35,071 nucleotides of DNA, from assembly GCF_927312905.1 (NCBI RefSeq), contig NZ_CAKMHQ010000015.1, positions 1 through 35,071 of the forward strand. Direction: 5' to 3'. The notes under the pieces are model-generated. The model saw only the letters and a list, made by a program, of their open reading frames with translations, searched no databases and was not told where the DNA came from. A program made the position numbers and the translations under genes. Origin of the DNA: Candidatus Nitrotoga sp. 1052 (GTDB lineage: Bacteria > Pseudomonadota > Gammaproteobacteria > Burkholderiales > Gallionellaceae). Shown here piece by piece: positions 26,983 to 35,071 of this stretch (positions are counted from its first letter, which is position 1; every line of letters starts with the position of its first letter).

Positions 26983-29900
26983 ATGCCTAACTTTATTTCC
27001 GAAGATCAGATCGAGCAGGTGCTGGTGCAGAAGCTCCAGCACCTGCACGGTTTCGATGCGCTCGACTGCTACACGGAAAATGCGGAAGACTTGAACGATG
27101 GCTCAAACCGCGCCAACAAGCGCGATGTGATTCTGGTGGAGCGGGTGCGGGAAGCCGCCATCCGCCTGAACCCGGACATTCCACCTACAGCCATCGAGGA
27201 TGCGCTGGATAAGTTGCTCGACCGGCGGCAGGCATTGACGCTGATCGCCGCGAACCGGGAAATTTATGGCCTGCTGCGCGACGGCATCCCGGTGGAATTC
27301 GACAACGCGCAGGGGGTGCGGCAGCAGGAGCTGGTGCGGCTGCTGGATTTCAACACGCCGGACAACAACCGCTATCTGGTCGTTACCCAGCTGTGGATCA
27401 AGGGCGAGCGCGGTTTCCGCCGCCCAGATGTGTTGCTCTACGTCAACGGCATTCCGCTGGTGTTCATCGAGCTGAAAAACTCGAACGTGAAATTGCGCAA
27501 CGCCTACGACGACAACCTGATGAATTACAAGGCGGAGATTCCACAGCTTTTCCTGACCAACGCATTTTGCGTGCTGACCAACGCTATCGAGACCAAGGTG
27601 GGCAGCATTACGGCGGAGTGGGAGCATTTTTTCAACTGGCTGCGTGCGGATGACGAGAAGGAGAAGATAGACCGCGCCGCAATCCGCGAACAAGGCATCA
27701 GTCTGGAAGGCGTGATTGAAGGTTTATTGCCACAGAAGAGACTGCTGGACTACGTGGAGAATTTCATTCTCTACTACAAGGATAGCTCGAAGATCATCGC
27801 GCAGAACCACCAGTTCATCGGCGTGAACAGGGCGTATGACGCCTTTCTCAGGCGCGAGGAGCTGGCGGGTAAACTGGGGGTGTTCTGGCACACGCAGGGC
27901 TCGGGCAAAAGTTTTTCGATGATTTTTTATGCGCGCAAAATTTTCCGCAAACAGACTGGCAATTTCACCTTCGTGGTGGTGACCGACCGCGACGATCTGG
28001 ACGGGCAGATTTATCGTAATTTCCTGAACACCCGCACGGTCAGCGAGGCCGAAGCCGCTCAGCCTAAGAACAGCGAAGAGATGCGTCGTTTCCTCGGACA
28101 GAACAAACGGCTGGTGTTCACCTTGATCTAGAAGTTCTGCTGGGACAAAGGCCGGGAGTATCCCGAGCTATCAGCGCGCAACGACATTATCGTTATCGTA
28201 GACGAGGCGCACCGCACGCAATACAAGTCGCTGGCGGAAAACATGCGCAAGGGTTTGCCCAGGGCGAACTATCTGGCGTTCACCGGCACGCCGCTGCTGG
28301 GGCGCGAGCGCAAGACTAATGCGTGGTTCGGCGGTTACGTTTCGGAATACAACTTCCAGCAATCCATGGACGACGGCGCGACGGTGCCGCTGTATTACGA
28401 GAAGCGCGTGCCGGAAGTGTTGATCCAGAACGAAGGATTGAGCGAGGAATTCTACGAGATTCTGGAAGACGAGAATCTGGATGAGGCGCAGCAGGCCAAG
28501 CTGGAGCGGCGCTTTTCCACGCAGGTCGAGGTTATCAAACGCGACGACCGGCTGGAGAAAATCGCGCGTGACATCGTCTATCACTTCCCCCGGCGCGGTT
28601 ATCTGGGCAAGGGGTTGTTTGTGGCGGTGGACAAGTTTACCGCCGTGAAAATGTACGACAAGGTGCAGGATCAGTGGAAGGCCGCCTTGAAGGAGATGGT
28701 CGGGCGTATCGGCAAGACGACAAACGACATCGAGAAGGCGCGGCTGAAGAAAATTGTCGAGTACATGCGCTCGGTGGAAATGGCGGTGGTCATCAGCGAA
28801 GACGCAGATGAGGAAAGGAAGTTTGCGGATCAGAAGCTGGACATCAAGCCGCACCGCGAGCGCATGAACAAGCTGGATGCGCACGGTCACGACATTGAAT
28901 TCAACTTCAAGGACCCGGAAAGTCCGCTGCAATTGGTGTTTGTGTGCGCCATGTGGCTGACAGGCTTTGATGCGCCCACGCTGTCGACGCTGTATCTCGA
29001 CAAGCCGATGCAGGCCATACCCTGATGCAGACCATCGCCCGTGCCAACCGCGTTACGTCATGGAAGATCAACGGGGTGGAAAAGCACAACGGCGAGATCG
29101 TGGATTACTACAACGTGTTCCGCAACATGAAGTTGGCGCTGAAGGATTACGCGCAAGGCGGCGATGAGATTGACCCGCCGGTGAAAGAAAAAGCAGAGTT
29201 GTTTATTCTGCTTGACGATGCGATTGAACAAGGCTTGGCGTTCTGCCATGAGAAAGACGTTCCCTTGCGCGAAGTGTTGGGCAGCGCGGATGTGTTCGAA
29301 AAGCTTGGCCGCTTTAATGTCTTTGCCAATGCTTTGCTGGCAAACGATGAATGGCGCAAGGGTTTCAATGTGTATGAGAACACCATCACGTCGCTGTATG
29401 AGGCGTGCAAGCCGGAAGTGCTGGGTCGCGGCAAGGGGCGTGAAGTGGCGGCGTTCCAGTATTTGCGTGGGGTGATAGACAGCCTCATCGGGCAGACGGA
29501 CATCGACGCGATCAGCCTGAAGATTGCCGAGCTGCTGGATGAGAGCGTGGTGGTAAATGATGCGGAGGCATTCAAGGCGCGGCAGTACAACGCGGAATAC
29601 CAGATCATCCAGAAGGGCAAGACTTGGGATCTCAGCAAGATTAACTTCGACAAGTTGCGCGAGGAGTTCAAGCAGGCAACCTACAAGAACATTGAAATCG
29701 CCGACCTGCGCGCCTTCCTGCAACACAAGATCGAATTGATGCTACAACAGAACGCGACGCGCACCGACTTTGCACAGCGGCTGCAGCAGATAATTGACGC
29801 TTACAATTCCGGCGGCTCATCCACCGAAAATTCTTATGAAGAACTGATAAAGTTCACCGAGGATTTACGCGCGGAGGAAGAGCGGCATATTCGCGAGGGG

Positions 29901-30209
29901 CTATCTGAAGACGAGTTGGAACTGTTCGACTTGCTGAAGAAAGACAAGATGACGCAAGAGGAAACGCAGAAGGTGAGGCTCGCGGCGAAATCGCTGCTAC
30001 ATCGCTTGCTGGAAGAACAACCCAAGGTGCTGGTGCAGGACTGGTACAAGGATACGCAAACCAAGAAGATGGTGCGCTCCGCCGTTGAGAAAGTTCTGGA
30101 TAGCAACTTGCCAGAAAGCTATGACCGCGTGCTGTTCCGGGAAAAATGTGACAACGTGTTTTACCTGATGCTCGATTATGCGAGCCATGGCAGGAAATGG
30201 GCGGCTTAA
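26983..30209 (+). pseudogene. hsdR: Type I restriction enzyme subunit R, interrupted by an amber codon and a frameshift
   Basis: About 1,075 codons of an HsdR motor-nuclease, near the normal family length. In order: the nuclease core D149-x13-E163-L-K165 (RPDVLLYVNGIPLVFIELK), Walker A GSGKS at 306-310, DEAH at 407-410, FTGTPLLGRERKTNAW, and DYYNVFRNMKLALKDYAQGG. TAG at 28129-28131 replaces an expected Gln (LVFTLI-Q-KF), a single C-to-T change. Near 29013 one base is missing: CAGGCCATACCC in place of a sequence encoding QAHTLMQTIARANR. After it the protein continues in another frame to 30209. Apart from these two lesions the sequence is well preserved, so loss is recent or an assembly error. 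HsdM and HsdS are intact, so methylation without cleavage is predicted. Confidence 0.9.
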
Positions 30210-30289
30210 GTTTATATGCTTAATCAAGAGACATGACGAATCCCCAGCACGCGACGTAGGACAAGGGGAATTGGAATTATGATGACAAA

Positions 30290-30795
30290 TTCCATGAATA
30301 ATCCGTGCTTGGCCCCTTTCATTCCAGGCATAACAAGATGAACATGGGGGGTGATAATCCAGCCGGCGCGTGTTCGTATGCAACACTGCTATGGCGCCGG
30401 GCGTGCCCTAAAGCTGTCTGTCGTTCTGGCTGAAGGTAGGCACCGTCTCCCAACAACACCGCATGAGCAAATCGTAGACGACGCTCTGGTGCGCAAAGGT
30501 TAGTGCCCTGAATTCTGCGGGCAGGGTGAACGTCAGCAGAAAGTACTCGGCGGGCACCTGCTTCCTCATCTGGCGTTCCAGACATTGCTGACTCTCATGA
30601 TGCTGGCAGTGCGGGCAATGGCGATGGCCGCAGGAATTCGGCACTCACTTCTGATGCTCACATTCCAAGCACTGAACCTGCATCTTGGGGCTGGCTTGCG
30701 TGCGGCCTTGCTTTATGGCCGCGAGTGCCCGATAGTGCCCAGGCCTGAGCCGATCACGGTATTGCGCAAAAAAAGTTCGCCTCGAAGGTTTCGAT
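30290..30795 (-). pseudogene. IS91-family transposase remnant
   Basis: Minus-strand pieces match the N-terminal third of an IS91-type Y2 transposase: [16 protein letters not shown], a zinc finger (CLEC...SCGHRHCPHCQ), then PAEYFLLTFTLPAEFRALTF and VLHTNTRRLDYHPHVHLVMPGMKG. It carries TGA at 30645-30647, TAG at 30408-30410 and an extra base in a six-C run (30347-30352). The catalytic tyrosine part is missing. It directly follows the tyrosine recombinase gene, the usual partner order in some IS91-type elements. Confidence 0.78.
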
Positions 30796-31676
30796 GACTG
30801 AAGCAAGCCGGATCATTTGACCTGCCCCCAGGCGATGCTTGGTCTGGTCAGTCAGATGGGTATATTGGGCCGTGGTGAGAATAGAATGATGGCCGAGGAT
30901 CTTCTGCACCTCGATCAGATCGATACCGGCCTCGATCAGGTGGGTCGCATAGCTGTGGCGCAAGCAGTGTGGCGTGCTCTTTTTTTGAGTACGCAGGCCT
31001 CGACCACCTTGTGCATGGTGGTCTGCACACCGCCACGATCCAGGGGCGTCGTGGCGGTCGCCGTGCCTTTCAAACCGCCGTGGCGATTGGGAAACAACAG
31101 CACGGGGTTGCGATGCACTTGCCAGAAGCTTTGCAAGAGCGTGTGTGTCGCTTGCGGCAGTGGAACAAAACGATCCCTGTTTCCCTTGGCATCGCGGATA
31201 AGCACGCGCCAGCGCGCCGCATCAATATCCCCAACCTGAAGCCGCAGCCCTTCGCCGAGGCGCAGTCCCAGGCTGTAGAGCGTGAAGAAGAATACCCGGT
31301 AACTCAGAACGCGGGTGGCGGCGAATATCCGCTGCGCCTGTGCGATCGTGACGATGTCTGGCAAGCGCTGCGTCTTGGGGGGCTTGATCAGACCGGGAGC
31401 CACCCAGGGTTTACGCAAAACATGTGCGTAGCAAAACTTCAACCCATACAGGTCAAGCTTGACCGAACTCCATGAGTGCGATGCCACAAGATCGGTGAAG
31501 TAGTCCACCAACTGCTGCTCGGACAGACTGTCAATTTGATGATCAAAGAATTCGCCGATTCGGCGGATGGCGCGCGAATAGGCCTCGATGGTTTTTGGCT
31601 GTAGGCATTTAAGCTTCAGGTGCTTCAGATGCGACTGGTAGTTCAGTTTGAAATTTGCGCCGGACAATGCGTCCAT
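30754..31676 (-). pseudogene. XerD-like tyrosine recombinase of an IS91-type element, frameshifted
   Basis: About 305 codons on the minus strand. The SAM-like N-terminal domain ([34 protein letters not shown]) precedes the catalytic domain with Arg in [18 protein letters not shown], Lys in [13 protein letters not shown], then [15 protein letters not shown] and Tyr in YTHLT. The last three are in a different frame because of a one-base shift in a seven-A run (30980-30986). All catalytic residues exist in sequence, so a corrected read would give an intact enzyme. No clear ribosome site precedes ATG 31676. The frame is also open upstream into the intI fragment. It overlaps the transposase remnant. 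Confidence 0.8.
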
Positions 31677-31781
31677 CTTAAGATAACTTCGTAGTTCGTC
31701 ATGGAACAATCCTTCGCGAGAAGGGGTGAGATTATATTTTGACTTCGGCCCGTCGAAACTGCATCCTCCGCGTAGCGGCTT

Positions 31782-31885
31782 CGCATAACCCTTCGTTCGA
31801 AGCCGACAGCCATCGGCGTATAGCAAACTCGCAATCAACCACAACGTCCCATCCAACCGGTTCAGCAGCGACTTGACCTCGCTCA
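31782..31885. repeat. 104-bp direct repeat, copy 2
   Basis: Second copy of 21760-21863 (99 of 104 identical). Here it is part of the longer intI remnant on its right side. On its left it joins a sequence with GTAGCGGCTTC that leads to the recombinase. The two copies bound a 9.9-kb island. Confidence 0.88.
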
Positions 31886-32221
31886 CCGTCAATACCACCG
31901 GCAAGCGTTGTGGTGTTTTTGCCTGCGTCTCATTGTCCAGCCATGGCAACTCCAGCGCCAACACTTTGCGATAAAGAAACAGCAGCGCGCTCTTTGCCTG
32001 ATTTTGGGTCGAACGCCACCTTGCCCGCCACTGCCAGATGCGACAAAAAAGCCTCCAACTCCGGCGCACCCATCTGCGCCGGATGGGTCTTGTGGTGGAA
32101 CAAAATGTAGCGTTTAATCCAATCCAGACAAACACTCTCAGTGCGGATGTTATGGTGCTTCATGTGCAACACGGCTTGCACTTGATCGAGTAATTTTGGC
32201 GGGTTTTCGGGGGGTAGGCAT
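31787..32221 (-). pseudogene. intI: Integron integrase (intI), truncated, two frameshifts
   Basis: The N-terminal ~145 residues of an integron integrase on the minus strand: [53 protein letters not shown], then [62 protein letters not shown]. One extra base lies in the six-C run (32209-32214) after the ATG, and an extra T near 32012 shifts the frame. At 31789 the gene stops at GGTTATGCG; the rest of the catalytic domain, including the IntI-specific insert and the nucleophilic Tyr, is gone. It cannot be active in cis. Confidence 0.85.
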
Positions 32222-32376
32222 AGCGAGGCGTTAAAAACCGGTTAACATCTTGATAAAAATCAGATTGTCTTGATTTTAAATTAAGTTAAAAATTCTTACC
32301 ATGTTTGTAAACCAATCCGATAAAATTTTTAGTGTTTTATTGGGATCTACTTTTCGTTAACTGATGCAGGGGCGAT
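32222..32376 (+). other. AT-rich leader between intI remnant and lipase gene, candidate attI region
   Basis: In an integron, attI and the cassette promoter lie directly upstream of intI on the side facing the cassettes, which is this gap. It is strongly AT-rich compared with its flanks. GTTAACT at about 32357 and GTTAAAA at 32232 resemble but do not exactly fit GTTRRRY. No paired binding sites typical of attI could be recognised, so this rests on position. Confidence 0.3.
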
Positions 32377-33312
32377 ATGAGCTTTGATCAACGTTTTCGA
32401 GATGCGCTCAATGTCGCTTCCAAGGTGACAGACTGGGATGATCCCTACTTCACTTGGGAGAAGGCATATATCGCATCTGTCTTTTCACTTGCGGCATACC
32501 AGCACATTCCCGAGTTCGAGATCGAGAACGCCGAGAGAGCGAAGTTAATCCCGTGTGAGGAGTACCAAGCGACCTTCGCAAGCCAGTCTTTCACCGCTGC
32601 GCAAAGCTCCCTACAAACGCAAGATGCTGCAAACATCTTTGTTGTTGTGCGGGAAAAGGTGGTAGTTGTCCTCTCGAAGATCAAGACTGCGCTCTTCATA
32701 TCCTTGCGTGGCACCCAGAGCCTCTACGATCTCGCCGCAGACCTGGATCTTCGGAGGGTGCGTTTTCCTCCTGAGAAGGATTCGTTGATTCAACTACATC
32801 GAGGGTTTTTTGAGGCAGTCGCATCTTGTTTGCAAGAGGTCATCGCTCGGGCCGCCGAGCGCTTAGACGACGACACGCCGCTGTACATAACTGGCCACTC
32901 GCTGGGCGGCGCTATGGCTGCCATAATGAACGCTCAGATGCTCGCCGGCGTGGCTTGGCGTTCTCGTGCATTCGTGCGGCGCCCCTACTGGCGGCTACTT
33001 CCAACAGCCTGTTTCGCTTTCGGAATGCCGCGCTACGGGAATCGCTATGCGGTTTCGCAACTTGCATACCCCTTCCACGTTTACAACGAGCGCGATGTCG
33101 TTCCAACCATTCCGCCTCGTCTCCTCGGCTTTGCCGACAGCCCCGACGAATACTGCTTAACCGCTGCCGGAAGGCTCTTGCGGCCGCACGAGAAGGGCGG
33201 AGGTCTATTCAGACTACGGGGTGGAAGGCTGCAGGCCCTGGGCGCAAAGGAACACAAGATGGAGCGCTACGTGGAACGGGCAGAGTCAGCGCACAAGAAT
33301 GGCGTCAGCTAA
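32377..33312 (+). CDS. Class 3 lipase-family protein
   Basis: A 311-aa alpha/beta hydrolase. The nucleophile elbow TGHSLGGAM sits near residue 173, preceded by LFISLRGTQSLYDLAADLDLRRV and LHRGFFEAVASCL, the standard class 3 lipase pattern. NERDVVPTIPPRLLGF supplies the catalytic Asp; the His is less certain (perhaps RPHEKGG). No signal peptide is visible, so it appears cytoplasmic unless exported otherwise. CAGGGG lies about 7 nt before ATG 32377. It is the first gene beyond the intI remnant, in cassette orientation, but no attC follows. The substrate is unknown. Confidence 0.85.
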   Translation: MSFDQRFRDALNVASKVTDWDDPYFTWEKAYIASVFSLAAYQHIPEFEIENAERAKLIPCEEYQATFASQSFTAAQSSLQTQDAANIFVVVREKVVVVLSKIKTALFISLRGTQSLYDLAADLDLRRVRFPPEKDSLIQLHRGFFEAVASCLQEVIARAAERLDDDTPLYITGHSLGGAMAAIMNAQMLAGVAWRSRAFVRRPYWRLLPTACFAFGMPRYGNRYAVSQLAYPFHVYNERDVVPTIPPRLLGFADSPDEYCLTAAGRLLRPHEKGGGLFRLRGGRLQALGAKEHKMERYVERAESAHKNGVS

Positions 33313-33322
33313 CGAGTAAGGT

Positions 33323-33353
33323 AGGTTGGGCTGAATGAAATGAAGCCCAACCT
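33323..33353. repeat. Hairpin AGGTTGGGCT / AGCCCAACCT
   Basis: A perfect 10-bp stem with an 11-nt loop, 10 nt after the lipase stop. It could terminate or protect the lipase transcript, but no T run follows. The sequence resembles a REP-like repeat common downstream of proteobacterial genes. A half-related CTCAACCTACC occurs at 34143-34153. Confidence 0.55.
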
Positions 33354-33406
33354 GCCAGGCTGATCAAGCAGCCCTTAACTTTTCGCCATTTACATGGAGA
33401 GTAAAA

Positions 33407-34138
33407 ATGCACATAACGAACAAGCAGTCTGGGACGAATATTTATGAAGTTGCGGATGGGATTTACCGCATCAATACGCCGGTTGTTATAGAAGGCGGGC
33501 TCGGCGGGTTCTCATTCAATCAGTTCCTTATTGTCGATGATGCGCCATTGCTCTTCCACACCGGACCGCGCAAAATATTTCCGCTGGTTCGGGAGGCGGT
33601 CGCGAGCGTGTTGCCCGTGGAGCGGCTGCGCTACATTGGCTTATCGCACGTTGAAGCAGATGAGTGCGGTTCGCTCAATGACTGGCTCACGGTGGCGCCA
33701 CAGTCCTCACCGCTATGCGGCAAGGTGGCAGCGCTGGTGTCAATTGATGATATGGCCGACCGACCGGCGCGCGCACTCGCGGACGGGGAAACGCTTACGC
33801 TTGGAAAACATACCATGCGCTGGTTCGACACGCCGCATCTGCCTCACGCGTGGGAATGCGGTTTTATGATGGAAGAACAAACGCGGACATTGCTATGCGG
33901 CGATCTGTTTACACAGGGCGGCGCTGAACATCCAGCCATCACTGAGTCGGATATCTTGGGGCCGAGCGAGGCGTTCCGTCAGGTGATGGATTATTATTCA
34001 CACACTCAGAACGCGCGCGTGATGCTTGAAAGACTGGCCTCCGCCGAGCCGACAACGCTTGCGTGCATGCATGGCAGCACATGGAAGGGCGACGGAGCGA
34101 AGCTTTTGCGCGCGCTTGCCGATGTGCTGTCGCCATAA
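33407..34138 (+). CDS. MBL-fold protein of the oxygen-binding di-iron (ODP/FprA-like) type
   Basis: A 243-aa metallo-beta-lactamase-fold protein. The usual HxHxDH is replaced by SHVEADECGSLNDWL, the form found in di-iron flavodiiron-like and ODP proteins (H-x-E-x-D). LPHAWECGFMMEEQTRTLLCGDLFTQGG supplies further ligands, and CMHGSTWKGDG the last His. There is no flavodoxin domain, so if it reduces O2 or NO it needs a partner, or it acts as an oxygen sensor. GGAGAG lies about 9 nt before ATG 33407. It stands alone between the lipase and peptidase genes. Confidence 0.85.
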   Translation: MHITNKQSGTNIYEVADGIYRINTPVVIEGGLGGFSFNQFLIVDDAPLLFHTGPRKIFPLVREAVASVLPVERLRYIGLSHVEADECGSLNDWLTVAPQSSPLCGKVAALVSIDDMADRPARALADGETLTLGKHTMRWFDTPHLPHAWECGFMMEEQTRTLLCGDLFTQGGAEHPAITESDILGPSEAFRQVMDYYSHTQNARVMLERLASAEPTTLACMHGSTWKGDGAKLLRALADVLSP

Positions 34139-34192
34139 TGACGCTCAACCTACCGGGCTATCCCGATTAGCCGTCTTCTGGCCGAGCCAATC

Positions 34193-35017
34193 ATGCGTCA
34201 TTTTCGGATCATCGTTCTTCTACTGACCGCAAGTCTCCTCAGCGGATGTAGCGTTCTTCAAGGAGGCAAACTCCTTGCACCAGAGAACTTCGGTTTAACT
34301 CCGGTTGCCCCAAGAATCTATGTTGAGACAGGTGCAGACGAAGCGATACGGGGCAAGCTCCGCGAGGCCATGGATAAAGCAGAAGACGCTATACGTGCCG
34401 CATACGGCAGCGTGAACTCACGTCCCATAGTCCACGCTTGTATCACCGAGGGATGCTATGAAGCATTCGGAGGGCGGGGCTCTGTGGCGAAGGTCTACGG
34501 CGATCGCATCCTGCTTTCGCCGCGTGGGCTGAACTGGCATTTTCTCGCTCACGAATGGTCACACGCTGAAATGCGCTCCCGTCAGACCCTCAGCGCATGG
34601 TGGCATTTGCCGGAATGGTTTGATGAAGGTGTGGCAGTTGCGGTAAGTGAGGCACCAGAGCACTCTGAAAGTCACTGGCAATTCTTGGTGGCGGCCAATA
34701 TTCCTCGCCCAACGCGCGAAGAATTGCATACCTTCAAGTCATTGAGGCAGTGGCTTGACGCAGTTCACCGATACGGCGAGGACAAAAATATTGAACGCAA
34801 AGCTAAGGGTGAACCTGAAATTAGTCCGGTCTATGCAACGGCGGGGCATGAGCTACGGCCTTGGCTCGCGAAAGTTGGTAGCCATGGGCTTCTTACTTTC
34901 ATAGCGCGGCTGAATGGCGGAGAGGAATTTGAGTCCGCTTACCAGACTGGTAACATTGCGGTCGTGAGGGACGCTCCGCAAGCGGCGTTGCCGCTCGCTA
35001 CGCGCCCCTCACCTTAA
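34193..35017 (+). CDS. Lipoprotein with gluzincin-type metallopeptidase motif
   Basis: A 274-aa envelope lipoprotein. Residues 1-19 are a lipoprotein signal with lipobox LSGC (Cys19). The middle has LAHEWSHAEM, an HExxH zinc motif, followed by LPEWFDEGVAVAVSE whose Glu would be the third zinc ligand, as in peptidase MA-like enzymes. YGDRILLSPRGLNWHF precedes it. Two Cys (HACITEGCYE) may pair. ATG 34193 has only weak ribosome-site sequence. It begins 55 nt after the di-iron gene and may be co-transcribed. The substrate is unknown, and no exact family name is offered. Confidence 0.75.
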   Translation: MRHFRIIVLLLTASLLSGCSVLQGGKLLAPENFGLTPVAPRIYVETGADEAIRGKLREAMDKAEDAIRAAYGSVNSRPIVHACITEGCYEAFGGRGSVAKVYGDRILLSPRGLNWHFLAHEWSHAEMRSRQTLSAWWHLPEWFDEGVAVAVSEAPEHSESHWQFLVAANIPRPTREELHTFKSLRQWLDAVHRYGEDKNIERKAKGEPEISPVYATAGHELRPWLAKVGSHGLLTFIARLNGGEEFESAYQTGNIAVVRDAPQAALPLATRPSP

Positions 35018-35071
35018 CGTTGAGGCTGTAGAAAAACCCAAATCCACCCAAAAATCCACCTCACAATCTGC

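Noticed and set aside
27103-29726. Several minus-strand frames of 170-250 codons opposite hsdR
   Set aside because: All mirror conserved HsdR sequence on the other strand and show His/Val/Leu-rich shadow composition.
33313-33406. Possible attC after the lipase gene (AGCTAAC near 33308-33314)
   Set aside because: The core does not fit RYYYAAC, no L''/L' pair or GTTRRRY follows, and the hairpin present is REP-like.
34139-34192. Possible attC between the di-iron protein and peptidase genes
   Set aside because: No paired cores or long palindrome; only a short CTCAACCTACC similarity to the upstream hairpin.
34996-35071. GAGGCTGTAGAAAAACCC at the window end as an insertion-sequence terminus
   Set aside because: It resembles the ends of some IS elements, but no transposase or second terminus is in view.

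Overview
The window looks like a betaproteobacterial chromosome, most plausibly Nitrosomonadales (Gallionellaceae/Nitrosomonadaceae type). This is an inference from gene content and protein style: a zwf-tal-tkt-pgm-fba-glgP carbon operon, DUF2934 and DUF488 proteins, an integron-type integrase remnant and REP-like repeats. No rRNA, tRNA or CRISPR array was seen.

Region 1 (1-4.5 kb) holds a secreted HtrA-like serine protease with a strong terminator, an unrecognised small protein, a Rieske/FAD-NAD reductase and a DUF488 protein. The reductase is preceded by a 7-codon leader ORF that overlaps its start.

Region 2 (4.6-15.5 kb, all minus strand) is a central-carbon cluster read zwf, tal, tkt, pgm, DUF2934, fba, glgP. 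Together the genes release glucose-1-P from glycogen (GlgP), convert it to glucose-6-P (Pgm), oxidise it for NADPH (Zwf) and rearrange sugar phosphates (Tkt, Tal, Fba). A 141-bp MITE-like element with 24-bp imperfect terminal inverted repeats and a TAAA duplication sits between pgm and the DUF2934 gene.

Region 3 (15.8-18.15 kb) has two overlapping family-2 glycosyltransferase genes; the first carries an N-terminal SEC-C zinc motif.

Region 4 (18.4-21.8 kb) reads as integron gene-cassette material. One stretch is bounded by GTTGGAC and GTCCAAC and holds an unknown two-gene unit. It is followed by an HD-GYP gene flanked by inverted repeats, a convincing 86-bp attC, and a DUF998-like membrane-protein cassette bounded by GTTATGC and GCATAAC.

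Region 5 (21.76-31.9 kb) is an island between two 104-bp direct repeats, each a fragment of an integron-integrase gene fused to a half attC. It carries intact hsdM and hsdS, a VapBC-type toxin-antitoxin pair, a GIY-YIG protein and a broken hsdR (one amber codon, one frameshift). It ends with a decayed IS91-family transposase and a frameshifted tyrosine recombinase. Four copies of a palindromic repeat lie in the island, one inserted in frame into hsdM.

Region 6 (31.8-35 kb) has the intI pseudogene, an AT-rich gap where attI would be expected, a class-3 lipase-like protein, a di-iron/MBL-fold protein and a lipoprotein metallopeptidase. Several lesions between 27 and 32.2 kb lie in 6-7 base homopolymers, so sequencing error must be excluded before calling every gene dead.
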